Of a DNA stretch of 64,000 bases, positions 21,661-33,795 are shown in pieces. The DNA lies in the NCBI GenBank assembly GCA_003996215.1, contig QJPP01003457.1, positions 170,418 to 234,417 of the forward strand. The letters run 5' to 3'. Origin of the DNA: Jaltomata sinuosa (lineage: Eukaryota; Streptophyta; Magnoliopsida; Solanales; Solanaceae). The notes under the pieces are model-generated. The model was not told where the DNA came from and searched no databases. It saw nothing but the letters and a program-made list of their open reading frames with translations. The position numbers were made by a program, and so were the translations under genes. The stretch's first letter is position 1. Every line of letters begins with the position of its first letter.

Positions 21661-23549
21661 TGTAACACCCCAGAACTTCCAAGCCTAGACTCAGCTTAGA
21701 AAACCAGGAAGAAATAAATAGTTTCCAACTGTCAACCAAACCACGAGTCAGATCCACGAGTCGTGGAATAGTCCACAACTCATGGACTGGACTCGTGGAA
21801 GTCATATCAGAGGCCAACCCCTCTGAAGTCAAGTTCACAAACAGGCTTCACGAACCGTGGAATTTTCCATGAGTCATGAACCACACTCATGGAAACAATT
21901 CCAGTAGCTCCGATTTCCTGCTCAGGAACCACGACAGGGTTCCACGAGCCGTGGAAGTTTCCACGAGTCGTGGAACCCATCCGTGGAACCTGAGACACGA
22001 GTTTTCTAGCAGATTTTAAGTTAATATCTCGAGGGAAATTTAGACCTTTCCTTCTTATTTTAGCTCTGACTATAAATAGTCTTAGGCTTATTTTATTTTG
22101 GAAACCCACCCCCCAAAACAAATCAATTTCCTCTCAAGTCAGTTCTCAAGCAAAAAGGAGCGTTTTTCTCCAAATTTTCAGACCTAGGGCTTTCTCCTCT
22201 AAGCTTCAACTTTATATTTCCTTGAAGAATCTCCTTCTACCAGGTATGTGGGTATTTAGTAAGGGTTCGGTCCACCCTTATGCCCAAAAACCCTCAGCAT
22301 TTTTACAGTTTTCCCTGAATTTAAGAACTAGGGTTCCTACCCAGTTATCCAAATCATTCTAGAGTTTAGTTCTTATGATTCTCACATTATTTATATCTTG
22401 CTTTATAGAAATTGCAATATATTTTAATGATTTGCATGAGTTTTCACCATGACTTGAGAAATCAGGAAATTAGTCCTAAATTTTAGGATTTTTCTAAAGT
22501 ATTATATTTCGTAAAATTTTAACCTAGATTATTTGTATGAGTTTTAAAAGCAGAATTTAGCCAGTTTTAAGTCCACTACAGCATTTCAGAAAAATTAGTG
22601 ATTTCAGACCATTTTAGTCCTGTCTCAGAAAAATTCAGGACTTCATTTTAATAAGATATTAGTCTTCAGTTTGCGAGTAGTGTTTAGCACTAAGTTGGAC
22701 TAGGGCTCAGCATACCTTTAAGGTCCTAGAAGTATGTGCTAACGTAGGTTTATAAGTCCCCTCTGTTGGGCATCAGATTTAGTGATCACACCACGATCAT
22801 GCCTTTATACCTTGGCAAGGTATATTGGGTCCTCTCGATGGGCCATATACATTGGACTCCACGTTTAGCTCACGTGGTTTATGTTGGTTAATAGAATCTC
22901 CCACAGTATTAGTTTCAGTAAGGTACCTTAGGCCCACAGCTTATATTTATTCTCAGCTTTCAGCATGTTTTTAGTTTACTCTTGCATTTTAAGCTATTTA
23001 TGCATGCTTATATTTTGGGCCTATGTACTGCAGTTTAGTTTAGCTTACAGCATTTCAGTATTTTAGCATATTTATATTCTAGTCAGTCTTGCATATCCCT
23101 CATGCTTAGTACATTCAAAGTACTGACGCATACTCTATATGTTGCATCCTATCATGATGCAGGTTCAGGTTCTTAGCTTTAGCCTCGTGATTAGCTTGCC
23201 CGGTGCCATATCAACGACAGTCAGTGATGAGTCCTCATCATCCGAGGACATATATTTTACATGCTTTTTAGAGTTAGTCAGTTTGTCCTTATTTTCAGTA
23301 CTTGGAGTTAGCTGGGGGCTTGTCCCAGCAACTCAAAAATATTAGAGGCTTTTAGACATAGAGTCAGACTTTCGCGTATGTAGTTCTGTTGATTTTCAGA
23401 CAGACCATTATTTCAGATACATTTAGATTCATTATTCCTTTTTGTTATGATTTATTCAATATGCTTCAGTTTTTTTAAAATTACATTCAGTATGCTTGTG
23501 ATATGCCAGTTTCAGGGTTACGTCTAGGGTCTAGTCTTGGGGCGTGACA
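21661..23549 (+). repeat. LTR2 of the Tekay array (shared)
   Basis: Starts TGTAACACCCC and ends GGCGTGACA. It is at once the 3' LTR of body A (polypurine tract at 21648) and the 5' LTR of body B (primer site at 23554). U3 carries perfect palindromes TTCCACGAGTCGTGGAA (21959-21975) and related words. Confidence 0.93.
22071..22078 (+). promoter_or_regulatory. TATA box of LTR2
   Basis: TATAAATA in the context TGACTATAAATAGTCTTAGG, at the position conserved in the related LTRs. Confidence 0.8.
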
Positions 23550-23553
23550 AACT

Positions 23554-23565
23554 TGGTATCAGAGC
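23554..23565 (+). other. Primer binding site of body B
   Basis: TGGTATCAGAGC (initiator tRNA-Met type), four bases after the LTR2 end, as in body A. Confidence 0.93.
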
Positions 23566-23762
23566 ATCAGGTTCAAGAGTCCTAGGGTATCTGAAAGCCA
23601 CACTAAGTAGAGTCTCTTTCATGGGTATGAAGCACGCCACACTTATGAAGGAGAGGCTATGAGGTGTTTTAAGAAAAACTTCGCTTCTTTCATTATCCTT
23701 ATCGTGCGATGAAATTTAGTTCAGTTTCTTCTCTCTAATCCATTCGTTATGCATTTCAGATC

Positions 23763-26700
23763 ATATCTTCTCGCAGAGCTAATGCCCGCAATGCTAACGC
23801 TAATCCTCTGGCCCCGGACCATGTGGTTACAAATGCAGAGTTCCATAATACAATCTAGTTGTTGGCTCAAACCATAGCCACTCAGGCTAATCAGCAGGCC
23901 CCAGTTCCTGCAAACCCCACTGGTGGACCAGCTGTAGCCCGGGTCTGAGATTTTGTTCGCATGAATCTGCTAGAGTTTTTACGGTCAAGGGTTGGTGAAG
24001 ACCCACAGAATTTCATCGATGAGATCAAGGAGATTCTTGAGGTGATGCAAGTGATTGGTACTAATAGTTATGAGTTAGCATCTTATCAACTCAAGGATGT
24101 GGCTCATATCTGGTTCACACAGTGGAAAGACAACAGAGGTGTGAATGCAGCTCCTACGATATAGGATTGTTTTGCTGGAGCTTTTCTGGACAGGTTCATC
24201 TCGAGAGAGTTGAGAGAGGCTAAGGCCCAAGAGTTTATGAATCTGAGACAGTGATCGATGTTGGTACAGGAATATGGGTTGAAGTTCACTCAGCTCTCCA
24301 GGTATGCCTCATCTATGGTGGGTGATCCGCGGGCACAAATGGACAAGTTCTTGTATGGGGTATCTGACTTGGTGAAAATAGAGTGCAGGAATGCTATGTT
24401 ATTAGGGGATATGAATATCTCTAGATTGATGACCCATGCTCAGCAGGTTTAGAAAGATAAGCTTTAGGAGATGGCTAAAGATAATAAGAAGGCTAGGATA
24501 GGCAACTATGAATATTCTCAGCAGAGGTCGGGTGGTGGGAATCGTTCACAGTTCCAGCAAAGTTCGGTAGCCCCAGCACCTTCATCAGCTAGTGCTCCAA
24601 CTCCCAGGCCTCGATAGGATCAGAAAAATCTAGCACCAAGCTTTAAATATTAGGGCAGTATTTCACGTAACTGCACTTTTCCAACCTACTCCAAGTATGG
24701 TAAGAGTCATCCAGGAGAGTATTTGGCTAGCAGAGAAGGGTGTTTTGGGTGAGCTCGGCCATAGGTTAAAGGAGTGCCCTTTCACCATGCAAGGACAGGG
24801 AGGTAACAGAGCTCAGTCTACCACTTCAGCAGCTCTAGCAGGTTGCACAGCTCAAAAGAGTACTACTTCTGGCACAAGTGGCGGCCAGTGGCAGAACCAT
24901 CTCTATGATATGTCTTCACACCAGGAATAAGAGAGTTCACCAGATGTAGTCACTGATATGTTATCAGTCTTCTCTCTTGATATTTATGCCTTGTTAAACC
25001 CAGGTGCTTCTCTATATTTTGTAACCCCGTATGTTGCATGTAAATTTGGAGTCAGCCTTGAAAAACTCTTAGAACCCATCCCAGTCACCACTTCAGTTGG
25101 TGAGTTAGTCTGAGCTAAGAGGGTGTATAGAGATTGCCCAGTTTTAATCCATCATAAAGTTACCTCAGCATATTTAATAGAGTTAGATATGACCAACTTC
25201 GATGACATTCTCGGCATGGATTGGCTACACACATGTTATGCCTCAGTCGACTACAGAACTAGAGTCATGAAATTCAAATTTCTAGATGAGCCTATCTTAG
25301 AATGGCAGGGTAGTCCTCCAACATCAAAAGGTCATTTTATATCTTACCTCAAAGTTAGGAAGATTATCGCAAAAGGGTTATATCTACGACATAGTCTGGG
25401 TTAGGGATTCTGAGTCTGAAACCCCACCTCTTTCATCAATTCAGGTAGTCAGTGAATTTTCAGAGGTGTTTCTTGAAGATCTGCCCGGGTTCCCTCCTGA
25501 GCAGGAGATCAACTTTGTAATAGACCTTCTTTCAGATATGCAACCCATATCTATTCCTCCTTACAGAATGGCTCCAGCTGAGCTTAAGGAGTTGAAGGAA
25601 CAGCTCATAGACCTCCTAAATAAGGGCTTCATCAGACTCAGCATCTATCCATGGGGTGCTCCAGTCCTCTTCATGCATAAAAAAGATGGTTCTCTCAAGA
25701 TGTGTATAGACTACCATCAGTTGAACAAGATCACAATCAATAATAAGTATCCCATCCCCAAAATTGATGACTTGTTCGACCAGCTTCAGGGTGCTAGCTA
25801 CTTCTCTAAGATTGACCTCAGATTCGGTTATCATCAGCTGAGATTTAGAGAGTATGACATTCCAAAGATAGCTTTTAGAACTCGGTATGGTCACTACGAA
25901 TTTGTGGTTATGTCTTTTGGACTAACGAATGCTCCTGCAGCTTTTATGGACTTGATGAACAGGGTGTTCAAGCAGTATTTGGACATGTTCATTATTGTCT
26001 TCATAGATGATATTCTAGTCTACTTACAGAGTGAGAAGGAGCATGTTAATCATTTAAGAGTGGTGTTGCAAACTCTCAAGGATCGATAGTTGTTCGCTAA
26101 TTTTAGTAAGTGCGAGTTTTGGTTGCAGTCAGTCGCCTTTTTAGGTCATGAAGTGTCTAAGGAGGGTATTCGAGTAGATTCTCAGAATATTAAGGCAGTA
26201 AAGAATTAGCCTAGACCCATTTCTCTGATAGACATTAGGAGCTTTTTGGGTTTGGCTGGTTACTACAAGAGATTTGTGAAGGGTTTTTCATCCATAGCTT
26301 CTCCATTGACTAGGCTGACTCAGAAGAAGGTCAAGTTCCAGTAGTAAGATAAGTGTGAGAAAATTTTCCAAGTGTTGAAAACTAGGTTGACCACAGCCCC
26401 AGTTTTGATTCTACCAAAGGGTTCAGATGATTTCATAGTGTACTGTGAGGCATCCAGAGTTGGCCTCGGTTGTGTTCTGATGTAGCATGGTAGAGTCATT
26501 TCTTACGCCTCCAGATAACTTAAGACTCATAAGAAGAACTACCCGACTCATAATCTTGAGTTAGCAGCGGTGGTCTTTGCCTTGAAGATTTAGAGACACT
26601 ACTTATATGGTGTCCATATAGATGTGTTTACTGACCATAAAAGCCTTCAGTGTGTGTTCATGCAGAATGAGTTGAATCTTCATCGGAGAAGGTGGCTAGA

Positions 26701-28320
26701 ACTTCTCAAGGACAATGACATGAGCGTACTTTACCATCCAGGTAAGGCCAATGTAGTAGTTGATGCACTTAGTAGGTTTTCCATGGGTAGGGTGTCACAG
26801 GTCGAGGAACAAAAGAAGGAACTAGCCAAAGATGTTCATAGGCTTGCTCGGTTAGGAGTTTGCCTCACAAATTCATCAGAAAGTGGTGTCATTGTTCAGA
26901 ATTGGTCAGAGCCTTCATTGGTAGCCAATGTGAAGGAAAATCAAGGCAGTGATCCCATCTTTCTTCAGTTAAAAAGTGATGTCTAGTAGCAGAGAGTAGA
27001 GGTTTTTTCCCAAGGAGGAGATAGTGTACTTCGTTATCAGGGTCGGCTATGTGTTCCTAATGTAGGTGGCTTGAGGTAGTAGATTTTGACAAAGGTTCAT
27101 AGCTCCAAGTATTATATCTATCCTGGTGCCACCAAGATGTACCGTAACCTACAAAAAGTCTACTGGTGGAATGGTATAAAGAGGGACATTATTGATTTTG
27201 TGGTTAAGTGTCCCAACTGCCAGCAAGTGAAGGTAGAACATCAGTGACCGATTGGTATGACTCCGGAGATGGACATTACTACTTGGAACTAGGAGGTCAT
27301 CAATATGGACTTCATTACAGGCTTACCTCGTACTCGCAGATAGCATGATTCTATTTGGGTAATTATATATAAGGTGACTAAGTCATCCCACTTCTTAACT
27401 GTCAAAACTACCAATTCAGCAAAGGACTATGCCAGACTCTATATCCGTGAGATAGTCAGGTTACATGGAGTTCCCTTATCCATCATCTCAGATATGGGTA
27501 CTCAGTTCACATCTCAGTTTTGGAGATCATTTCATAAGGGTCTTGGTACTCAAGTTAATCTTAGCACAGCTTTTCACCCGTAGATAGATATATAGGTAGA
27601 GCGTACCATTCAGACTTTAGAGGATATGTTGAGAGCTTGTGTAATTGAATTCAAAGGTAATAGGGATGATTAGTTACCTCTTATAAAGTTCGCCTATAAT
27701 AACAGTTTTCACTATAGCATTCTGATGGCTCCGTATGAGGCACTCTATAGGCGAAGGTGTAGATAACCTATAGGCTAGTTTGAGGTAGGTGAAGCAGCTT
27801 TGATAGGGCTAGATTCATTCCATTAGACTATGGAGAAGGTTCATCTAATTAGAGAAAGGTTGAAGGCAGCTCAAAGTTGTTAGAAATCTTATGCAGATGT
27901 GAAAAGAAGGGACCTAGAGTTTGAGGTTGATGATTGAGTTTTTCTGAAAGTGTCACCCATGAAGGGTGTGATGAGATTTGGAAAAAACGGAAAGCTCAGT
28001 CCCAGATATGTGGGTCCTTACAGAATCCTAAAAAGGGTTGACAATGTGGCGTATGAGTTAGAGTTACCAACAGAACTAGCAGTGGTTCATCCAGTCTTTC
28101 ACATTTCTCTGTTGAAGAAGTGTGTGGGTGATCCAGCATCGATTGTTCCTATAGAGAGTATGCCTATGAAGGATAGCCTCACCTATGAGGAGGTTCCAGT
28201 TTAGATTTTTGACCGCCAGGTGCGTATGTTGAGAAATAAGTAAGTCACCTTAGTAAAGGTTTTATGGAAGAACCACTCAGTTGAGGGAGATACTTGGGAG
28301 TAGAAGCAGTTATGATGACC
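23763..28320 (+). pseudogene. Body B: gag-pol of Tekay element, broken
   Basis: The gag start codon is ATA instead of ATG at 23763. gag runs to about 24930 with stops and a degraded zinc knuckle. It shares with body A part one the 5-bp deletion (about 24752) and the extra A (about 25372). The protease region has VILGMDWL altered (DDILGMDWL). RT 25466-26089 keeps FIDD. The RT thumb and RNase H follow (26,100-26,780), then the integrase HHCC region and DDE core (27,100-27,740; ISDMGTQF) and the GPY/F region plus chromodomain-like tail (27,950-28,320; YVGPYRILKRVD). From RT on, the recognised pieces keep one frame but carry many stops, several of them CAG to TAG or TGG to TAG/TGA by comparison with the other bodies. 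Confidence 0.9.
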
Positions 28321-28576
28321 AAGTACCCACACCTCTTCCCTTCTGATCCAGCTTCAGCTTGAGGTAATAGTTCCTCTTTAGTATCCTGGCCTTATCATGC
28401 ATCTTGGTCTCAGCGTTATGTTTTCCTCAGCTATTCCTGCATTTTCAGCATATTTTCATATCCTTAGAACTCAATTCAGTCAGATATCATCTTCTAGTAC
28501 ACAGTGGGTAAGGATTGCAGCTCTTTCCCCTCCCAAACTCAGCTTGTTTAGTCTTCATTCGAGGACGAATGATCCC

Positions 28577-28589
28577 AAGGGGGAGATAT
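28577..28589 (+). other. Polypurine tract before LTR3
   Basis: AAGGGGGAGATAT directly before the TG of LTR3. Same motif as in element E. Confidence 0.85.
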
Positions 28590-29289
28590 TGTAACACCCC
28601 AGAACTTCCAAGGTATATTGGGTCCTCTCGATAGGGCGTATACACCGGACTCCTTGTTTAGCTCACGTGGTTTATGTCGGTTAATAGACTCTCCCACAGT
28701 ACTAGTTTTAGTAAGGTACCTTAGTCCTACAGCCTATATTTATTCTCAGCTTTCAGTATGTTTTTCAGTTTACTCTTGCATTTTCAGCTATTTATGCATG
28801 CTTATATTTTGGGCCTATGTACTGCAGTTTAGTTTAGTTTACAGCATTTCAGTATTTTAGCATATTTATATTCCAGTCTGCCTTGCATATCCCTCATGCT
28901 CAGTACATTCAAAGTATAGACGCATACTCTATATGTTGCATCCTATCATGATACAGGTTCAAGCTTCAGCCTTATGATTAGCTCACCCGGTGCCATATCA
29001 GCGACAGTCAGTGGTAAGTCCTCATCATCTGAGGACATATATTTTACATGCTTTTTGGAGTTAGTCAGTTTGTCCTTATTTTTAGTACTTGGAATTAGTT
29101 GGGGGATTGTCCAGCAACTCATCAGTATTAGAGGCTTTCAGACATAGAGTCAGACTTCCACTTATGTTGTTCTATTGATTTTTAGATAGACCATCATTTC
29201 AGATACATTTAGATTCATTATTCCTTTCAGTTATGATTTATTCAATATGCTTCCATTTGTTTAGAATTATATTCAGTGTACTTGTGATT
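28590..29289 (+). repeat. LTR3, internally deleted and 3'-truncated
   Basis: Begins TGTAACACCCCAGAACTTCC, then after CAAG at 28609-28612 jumps to sequence that in LTR2 starts at 22816. This removes about 1.1 kb, including U3 palindromes and the TATA box. It ends near 29289, about 50 bp short of the normal LTR end, where an Athila integrase fragment begins. Confidence 0.88.
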
Positions 29290-29596
29290 TGAGGAAGTAG
29301 TATTGGGATGAGCCCTTCTTGTTCTAGATTTGTGTAGACAATGTGATCCAGAGATTTTTTCCCCAATGGATATTCTGGAGGCATATCATTCCTCCCTCTT
29401 GAGAAGACATTATGGTGCAATACGAACTGCGCAGAAAATCCTTCAGAGTGGGTATTATTGGCTCACCATATATCAAGATACCCACAATTTTGCTGAGTCA
29501 TGTGACCAAATGCTAGTGACACGTAGCTACATCTAGAAATCATGAGTTGCCATTGACCCAAATTCTTGAGATAAAGTTATTTGATGTGTGGGGTAT
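29290..29596 (+). pseudogene. Athila-type integrase N-terminal fragment
   Basis: Reads around the zinc-binding region of Athila-type integrase: a Y/W-rich start (GGAAGTAGTATTGGGATGAG, normally in a 'KYYWDEP' context), ILEAYHSSLLRRHYGAIRTA, then GYYWLTIYQDTHNFAESCDQ and a region equivalent to LFDVWGID. Frameshifts occur. It stops where the LTR of element C starts at 29597. It could belong to the same host element as the gag fragment at 12345, but most of pol between them is missing. Confidence 0.7.
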
Positions 29597-31122
29597 TGAT
29601 CTTAGGTGTATTTATTCTCCTAAGTTTCATTATCTAGGCGCGTTTAGCTTAGTTTTCAAGATAACTTGATGTTCTATTGAAGTATATAGTGTGTAAAGGG
29701 TGTACTTTATGGCTAACGTATATTTTTAAAGTGTTTAGGGTGCATATGGAACAAGTAATGAGTCAAAATGATCAAATAGAGTTTAAACGAGGAAACTGGT
29801 GTTGCTAGCTTGAGTTATGCCTATTCTAGTGTACTTTGATGAGCTTTATTGTGTTATATGGACTTATGTGTGTTGAGAACTATTGTAGGATACCTTTGGA
29901 GGATCTATGGGAGCTAATTGAAGCCTACAAACAAGATACAAGCCATTGGAACTCAAAGCAATATGGAAAGAGTTCGTGGGAGCAAAAATTGGACAGCTAA
30001 GAACCACCCCCGAGCCACGGAGGCAAAGCTCCGCTATGGGCAGCATGACACGGAGGTGGAGCAGCCTTGAAGCTGTCAAATTCCAGTATCCAGGTGTATT
30101 TTGGGCGTGACACGCCAGCTGCTTGGCGTGTTGAGGGTCGGGGCATGCTGCCTAGCCTCCGCGATGGGCAAGGTGACACGAACCCTATTCCTAGCGGGTT
30201 CAACTTGTCCTACACTATAAATAGTACACCTAGATTAAATTGTCCACATTATGGGACGTCTTTGGATTCAAAAAACACAAGGAGGAGGCTACTTTAGGGT
30301 TCTTATTCTCTTCTTTTTCATTACTTAATTCTTGTATGAACTACATCAATTTTTTAATTGTGGATTAGAGTATGAGTGGCTAAACACCCTCTTTCTAGAG
30401 TTGAGGCTACAACATGAATGTTTGATTATGGTTTTATAGTTGGTTTAATTGCTTATCATGTCTTGTGGTTGTTCTTACGTTCTTGTTTTAACTATTCTAA
30501 AGCATCATGAACTTTACGATATATCTAAGTCTCAAAATGAATTGACCATAAGAGTTGAGAGGCAGAATGAAGAACGTAGGAGGTGTGGATCATATATTTT
30601 ATTGTTAGTTAGCAATTGTACAATATGATTTGCGGTTATGATAGAACTATACCTAAATGCCTCACTTGGTCTATAAAACGGTAAGATAGTTGAATGCATC
30701 CAAAGTAAAAACTCACATCCCTGCTCAATGATGTAGTTCTGAGATTACTTTGGGTAGATGACTTAGAGGATGACCATTCCTGGGTTAAAATATCAAACCC
30801 GTAGATCGACGATCATGATAAACACCAACACCGGTTATAAACCATAGTTAAGAATGAATGTGTAGTAAATGCCTAAACCCTGGAGTTCTCCATATATTGT
30901 TTACAATCTGAATTTCATATCGTCATTTGTTCTAGTAATTAGTTTATAAAAGTAAATCTCAAACTCTTGGTTACGAATCACATTTGTTAAACTTCAATAG
31001 TAATACGTAAGTCAGATTGTCTTCTAAGCACCAAGTCCCTGTGGGATTGATATTCTGCTCAAAAGAGCCACTGTATTACTTGCACAGCCATGTGCACTTG
31101 CATGTGATCTTGGGATGCAACA
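29597..31122 (+). repeat. 5' LTR of element C
   Basis: Starts TGATCTTAGG and ends GGGATGCAACA. It contains a GC-rich block with the perfect small inverted repeat GGCGTGACACGCC (30104-30116) upstream of a TATA box at 30216. It matches the 3' LTR over the first ~875 bp with few differences. Confidence 0.88.
30216..30223 (+). promoter_or_regulatory. TATA box of element C 5' LTR
   Basis: TATAAATA in the context CACTATAAATAGTACACC. The partner in the 3' LTR is at 36217-36224. Confidence 0.75.
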
Positions 31123-31128
31123 AGTTTT

Positions 31129-31146
31129 TGGCGCCATTGCCGGGAA
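31129..31146 (+). other. Primer binding site (tRNA-Asp type)
   Basis: TGGCGCCATTGCCGGGAA, complementary, with small differences, to the 3' end of plant tRNA-Asp. This is the primer site used by Athila-type elements. It begins six bases after the LTR end. Confidence 0.85.
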
Positions 31147-31247
31147 CTTCAAAATTAGCAACCGTCTAATTTTGTTTTTACTATTTTGTTTGATAAGCGC
31201 TAACAACTTGATCTTAGCTACTCAACTTACACGTACAGGTTCTAATC

Positions 31248-33728
31248 TTGAGCCAACTGGCAAGAGATAAGGAACTGGTTGATCCACTTCCTGAACCTGA
31301 GCATCACTTGCACCAAGCATTGAGAGAAGCAGCACTTCTCAATCAAAACCGGCAAGTTCAATCGGTTGAGACTAGTCCTGCAGTCATTGCGGAGGAACCA
31401 CCACCAGCTCGCAGGACAGTGCATGAAGTGGCAATTTCACTCACAACTAATGTGACCTTCTGCATCAAGAAGCCAGTTGCAGGAGGCAGATTTGAACTGA
31501 AACAGAATATGGTGCAATTGTTGCACATAAGCGGGCAGTTTATAGGCTTATTACATGAGGATCCACAGTTTCATCTACAGAATTTTCTAGAGATTAGTGA
31601 CACTTTCATCCCCGTAGGAGTCTCAACAAACTACGTGAGGCTCGCACTCTTCCCATTCTCATTATTGGGAGAAGCAAAGAAATGGTTGAAGGCAGAACCT
31701 TCAAATTCGATCACAAAATGGGATGATTTAGCAAAGAATTTCCTCATCCGATTCTTTTCCTCAGGCAAAACTGCAAAGCTGAGGAGTGAAATTCTAAGCT
31801 TCAGGCAGAAACCAGAAAAGAATCTCTATCATGCATGGGAAAGATTCAAGTCTGTTCTCATGGATTGCCCATATCACCAGTAGATGAATGAGGTATTAGC
31901 TCACACTTTTGTAGAAAGTCTTGACCATAATACAAATATTTTGCTAGATTCAGCGACAGGTGGCCAGTCCCTTAAGAAGGCTTATGATGAGTTGTATACT
32001 CTCCTCAATTGCATTGCACAAGGAAATCCAGAGTGGAATGGTGACATGTCCAGAAATATGGCAAAGAAGCCTACAAGTATGATTGAGGTAGATGGTGTCA
32101 CAGCATTAGCGGCATAGTTGGCCAGTTTTCAGACTCATATTATGGCTCAGTTCAACAAGTTGAGTGTGGCTCAACCTCAGTCTTAGGTTAATGCAGTGCA
32201 GCAGGCTAGGACTTGGTACAAAACTTGTGGTCTTAGTGGTCACTTGGCAGACTTATGTGGATCGAATTCGGAGTTAGTAAACTTTGTAAGAAATGCACAA
32301 AAAGGCAATTTAAACTATGGTAATGCCTACAATCGAAATTGGCACAGTCAACCCAACTACTATTGAGGCAGTAATCGGACTCAACCACAGCAGTTTCAAT
32401 TGCAGCAAGGTACAAAGAACAACACTCAGGTCAGTAATATTAAGGAAATATTGAAAAAGATCATGGCCAATCAAGAATAGATTATTGTTAAGCAAGAAAA
32501 GATTGTTGCTGACTTAAAAAATCGGCAATTAGCCACAAAGACATTAGAAGTTCAAATGAGACATCTAGCTCAGGCGCAGAATACAAGACCTCAAGGGGGT
32601 TTGCCTAGTGATACAGAAAATCCAAATCAAGTGATGGCAATCACCTTGAGGAGTGGTAGAGATTTGACTGATGCACCCCCAAAGAAAAATCATGAGGTAC
32701 AAGAATAATTGATCAGTTCCAACCAGACAGAAAAGCAGGTTGAGTCAAAAGAAGCTGGCAAAAAAGGGAAGTCTGAGTAACCTAATGAGAAGCCAATTGA
32801 GTAACCTTGGAACAGACCACCACCACCATTCCCTCAAAATCTTAAGAAATCCAAAGAGGATGCATGTTTTCAGAATTTCTTTGACACGTTCAGAGAACTT
32901 AACACTAACCTTCCTTTGTTTGATATTTTACAGGAAATGCCTAAGTATGCTAAGTACTTGAAGGATGTGGTGGAAAACAAGAGAAGGCTTGCAGATGTTG
33001 AGACTGTAGCACTTACTAAAGAGTGCAGTTTGGTGTTCATGATCAAGATGCCTAAAAAGCTCAAGGACCCTGGGAGATTCACCCTTCCTATACAAATTGG
33101 TGAAAGTGATGTGGTTCAGACCTTGAGTGACTTGGGGGCGAGCATCAACCTGATGCCTCTTTCATTGTTTATGACTCTTGGGTTGGGGAAGCCAAGGCCT
33201 TCCTCAGTTGTAATACAGATGGCGGACAGAACCATAATGGTCCCCGAAGGAATCATTGAGGATATTTTCATCAAGGTTGGTAAGTTCATTATTCCTGCTG
33301 ACTTTATTACTCTTGATTATGATGCAGATGAAAGGGTACCAATCATATTGGGATGTCAATTCTTGGCTACGGGAGGAGCACTGATTGATGTGAGAGAGGG
33401 CACGCTTAAGATGAGACTGAATGATGAAGAGGTGGTCTTCATTGTGTACACAGCACTCAACACACCCTCACACTATAAGGATCTATGCATGATTACATCT
33501 ATAAAAGTGGATGTGTGTGGGGTAGAGAAGAGCGTACCTCTAATTACCTCTTTGGACTCTCTCATTGAGCTGTCCAGAGTGCTTAAAAAGCCAGAACCTG
33601 AAGGACCTAAAGGAAATACTAAAAAGGTAGGTATGAGGAAGGCCTCAGACCTCGAGCGTGAGCACCCAAGAGGTCGGAAAAGAAGAAGAAGATGGGCCTC
33701 GAGTAGAAAGAAGAGGATGAGAGAATAG
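31248..33728 (+). pseudogene. gag-protease ORF of element C
   Basis: A single 827-codon frame with no frameshift but eight internal stops (31881, 32115, 32184, 32364, 32478, 32706, 32778, 32802). gag: capsid-like core at 31480-32060 (WLKAEPSNSITKWDDLAKNF; NFLIRFFSSGKTAKLRSEI) and a degenerate zinc knuckle near 32215 (YKTCGLSGHLADLCG). Linker: NPNQVMAITLRSGRDLTDAP. Retropepsin at 33090-33420: active-site word SDLGASINLMP, then VPIILGCQFLATGGALIDV. After the protease, where RT would follow, the frame ends with a basic tail (PRGRKRRRRWASSRKKR, residues about 805-821). No pol. Start codon uncertain: 31248 is TTG; ATG is not in frame nearby. All stops are one transition from CAG, CAA, CGA or TGG. 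Confidence 0.85.
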
Positions 33729-33777
33729 GAATAAAAGTTGTGATCTAGGTCGTGCTGCATTGGTAAATCAGGCACTG

Positions 33778-33795
33778 CTTGGGAGGCAACCCAAG
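33778..33795 (+). other. Conserved hairpin after gag-protease ORF
   Basis: CTTGGGAGGCAACCCAAG: a perfect 6-bp stem (CTTGGG/CCCAAG) with loop AGGCAA. Related copies follow coding regions in the other Athila-type elements of the window (38582 on plus; 45630, 45714 and 41586 on minus). Function unknown. Confidence 0.6.

Larger units (their letters stand above)
12732..29289 (+). mobile_element. Tekay/Del-type chromovirus array: 3 LTRs, 2 bodies
   Basis: Order: LTR1 (12732-14585), body A (14586-21660), LTR2 (21661-23549), body B (23550-28589), truncated LTR3 (28590-29289). Each full LTR starts TGTAACACCCC and ends TGACA, and LTR1 and LTR2 are each followed by an initiator-Met primer site. Both bodies carry gag, protease, RT, RNase H and integrase in that order, with a GPY/F motif and a C-terminal chromodomain-like region, which places them in the Tekay (Del) chromovirus clade. 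LTR2 serves both bodies, a structure made by unequal recombination between LTRs. All ORFs are broken. Confidence 0.9.

Noticed and set aside
12732..29289. Endogenous pararetrovirus (Caulimoviridae) as the source of the gag-pol sequences
   Set aside because: Integrase, LTRs, primer sites and chromodomain-like tails are present, and no movement protein is seen; these are Ty3/gypsy retrotransposons.
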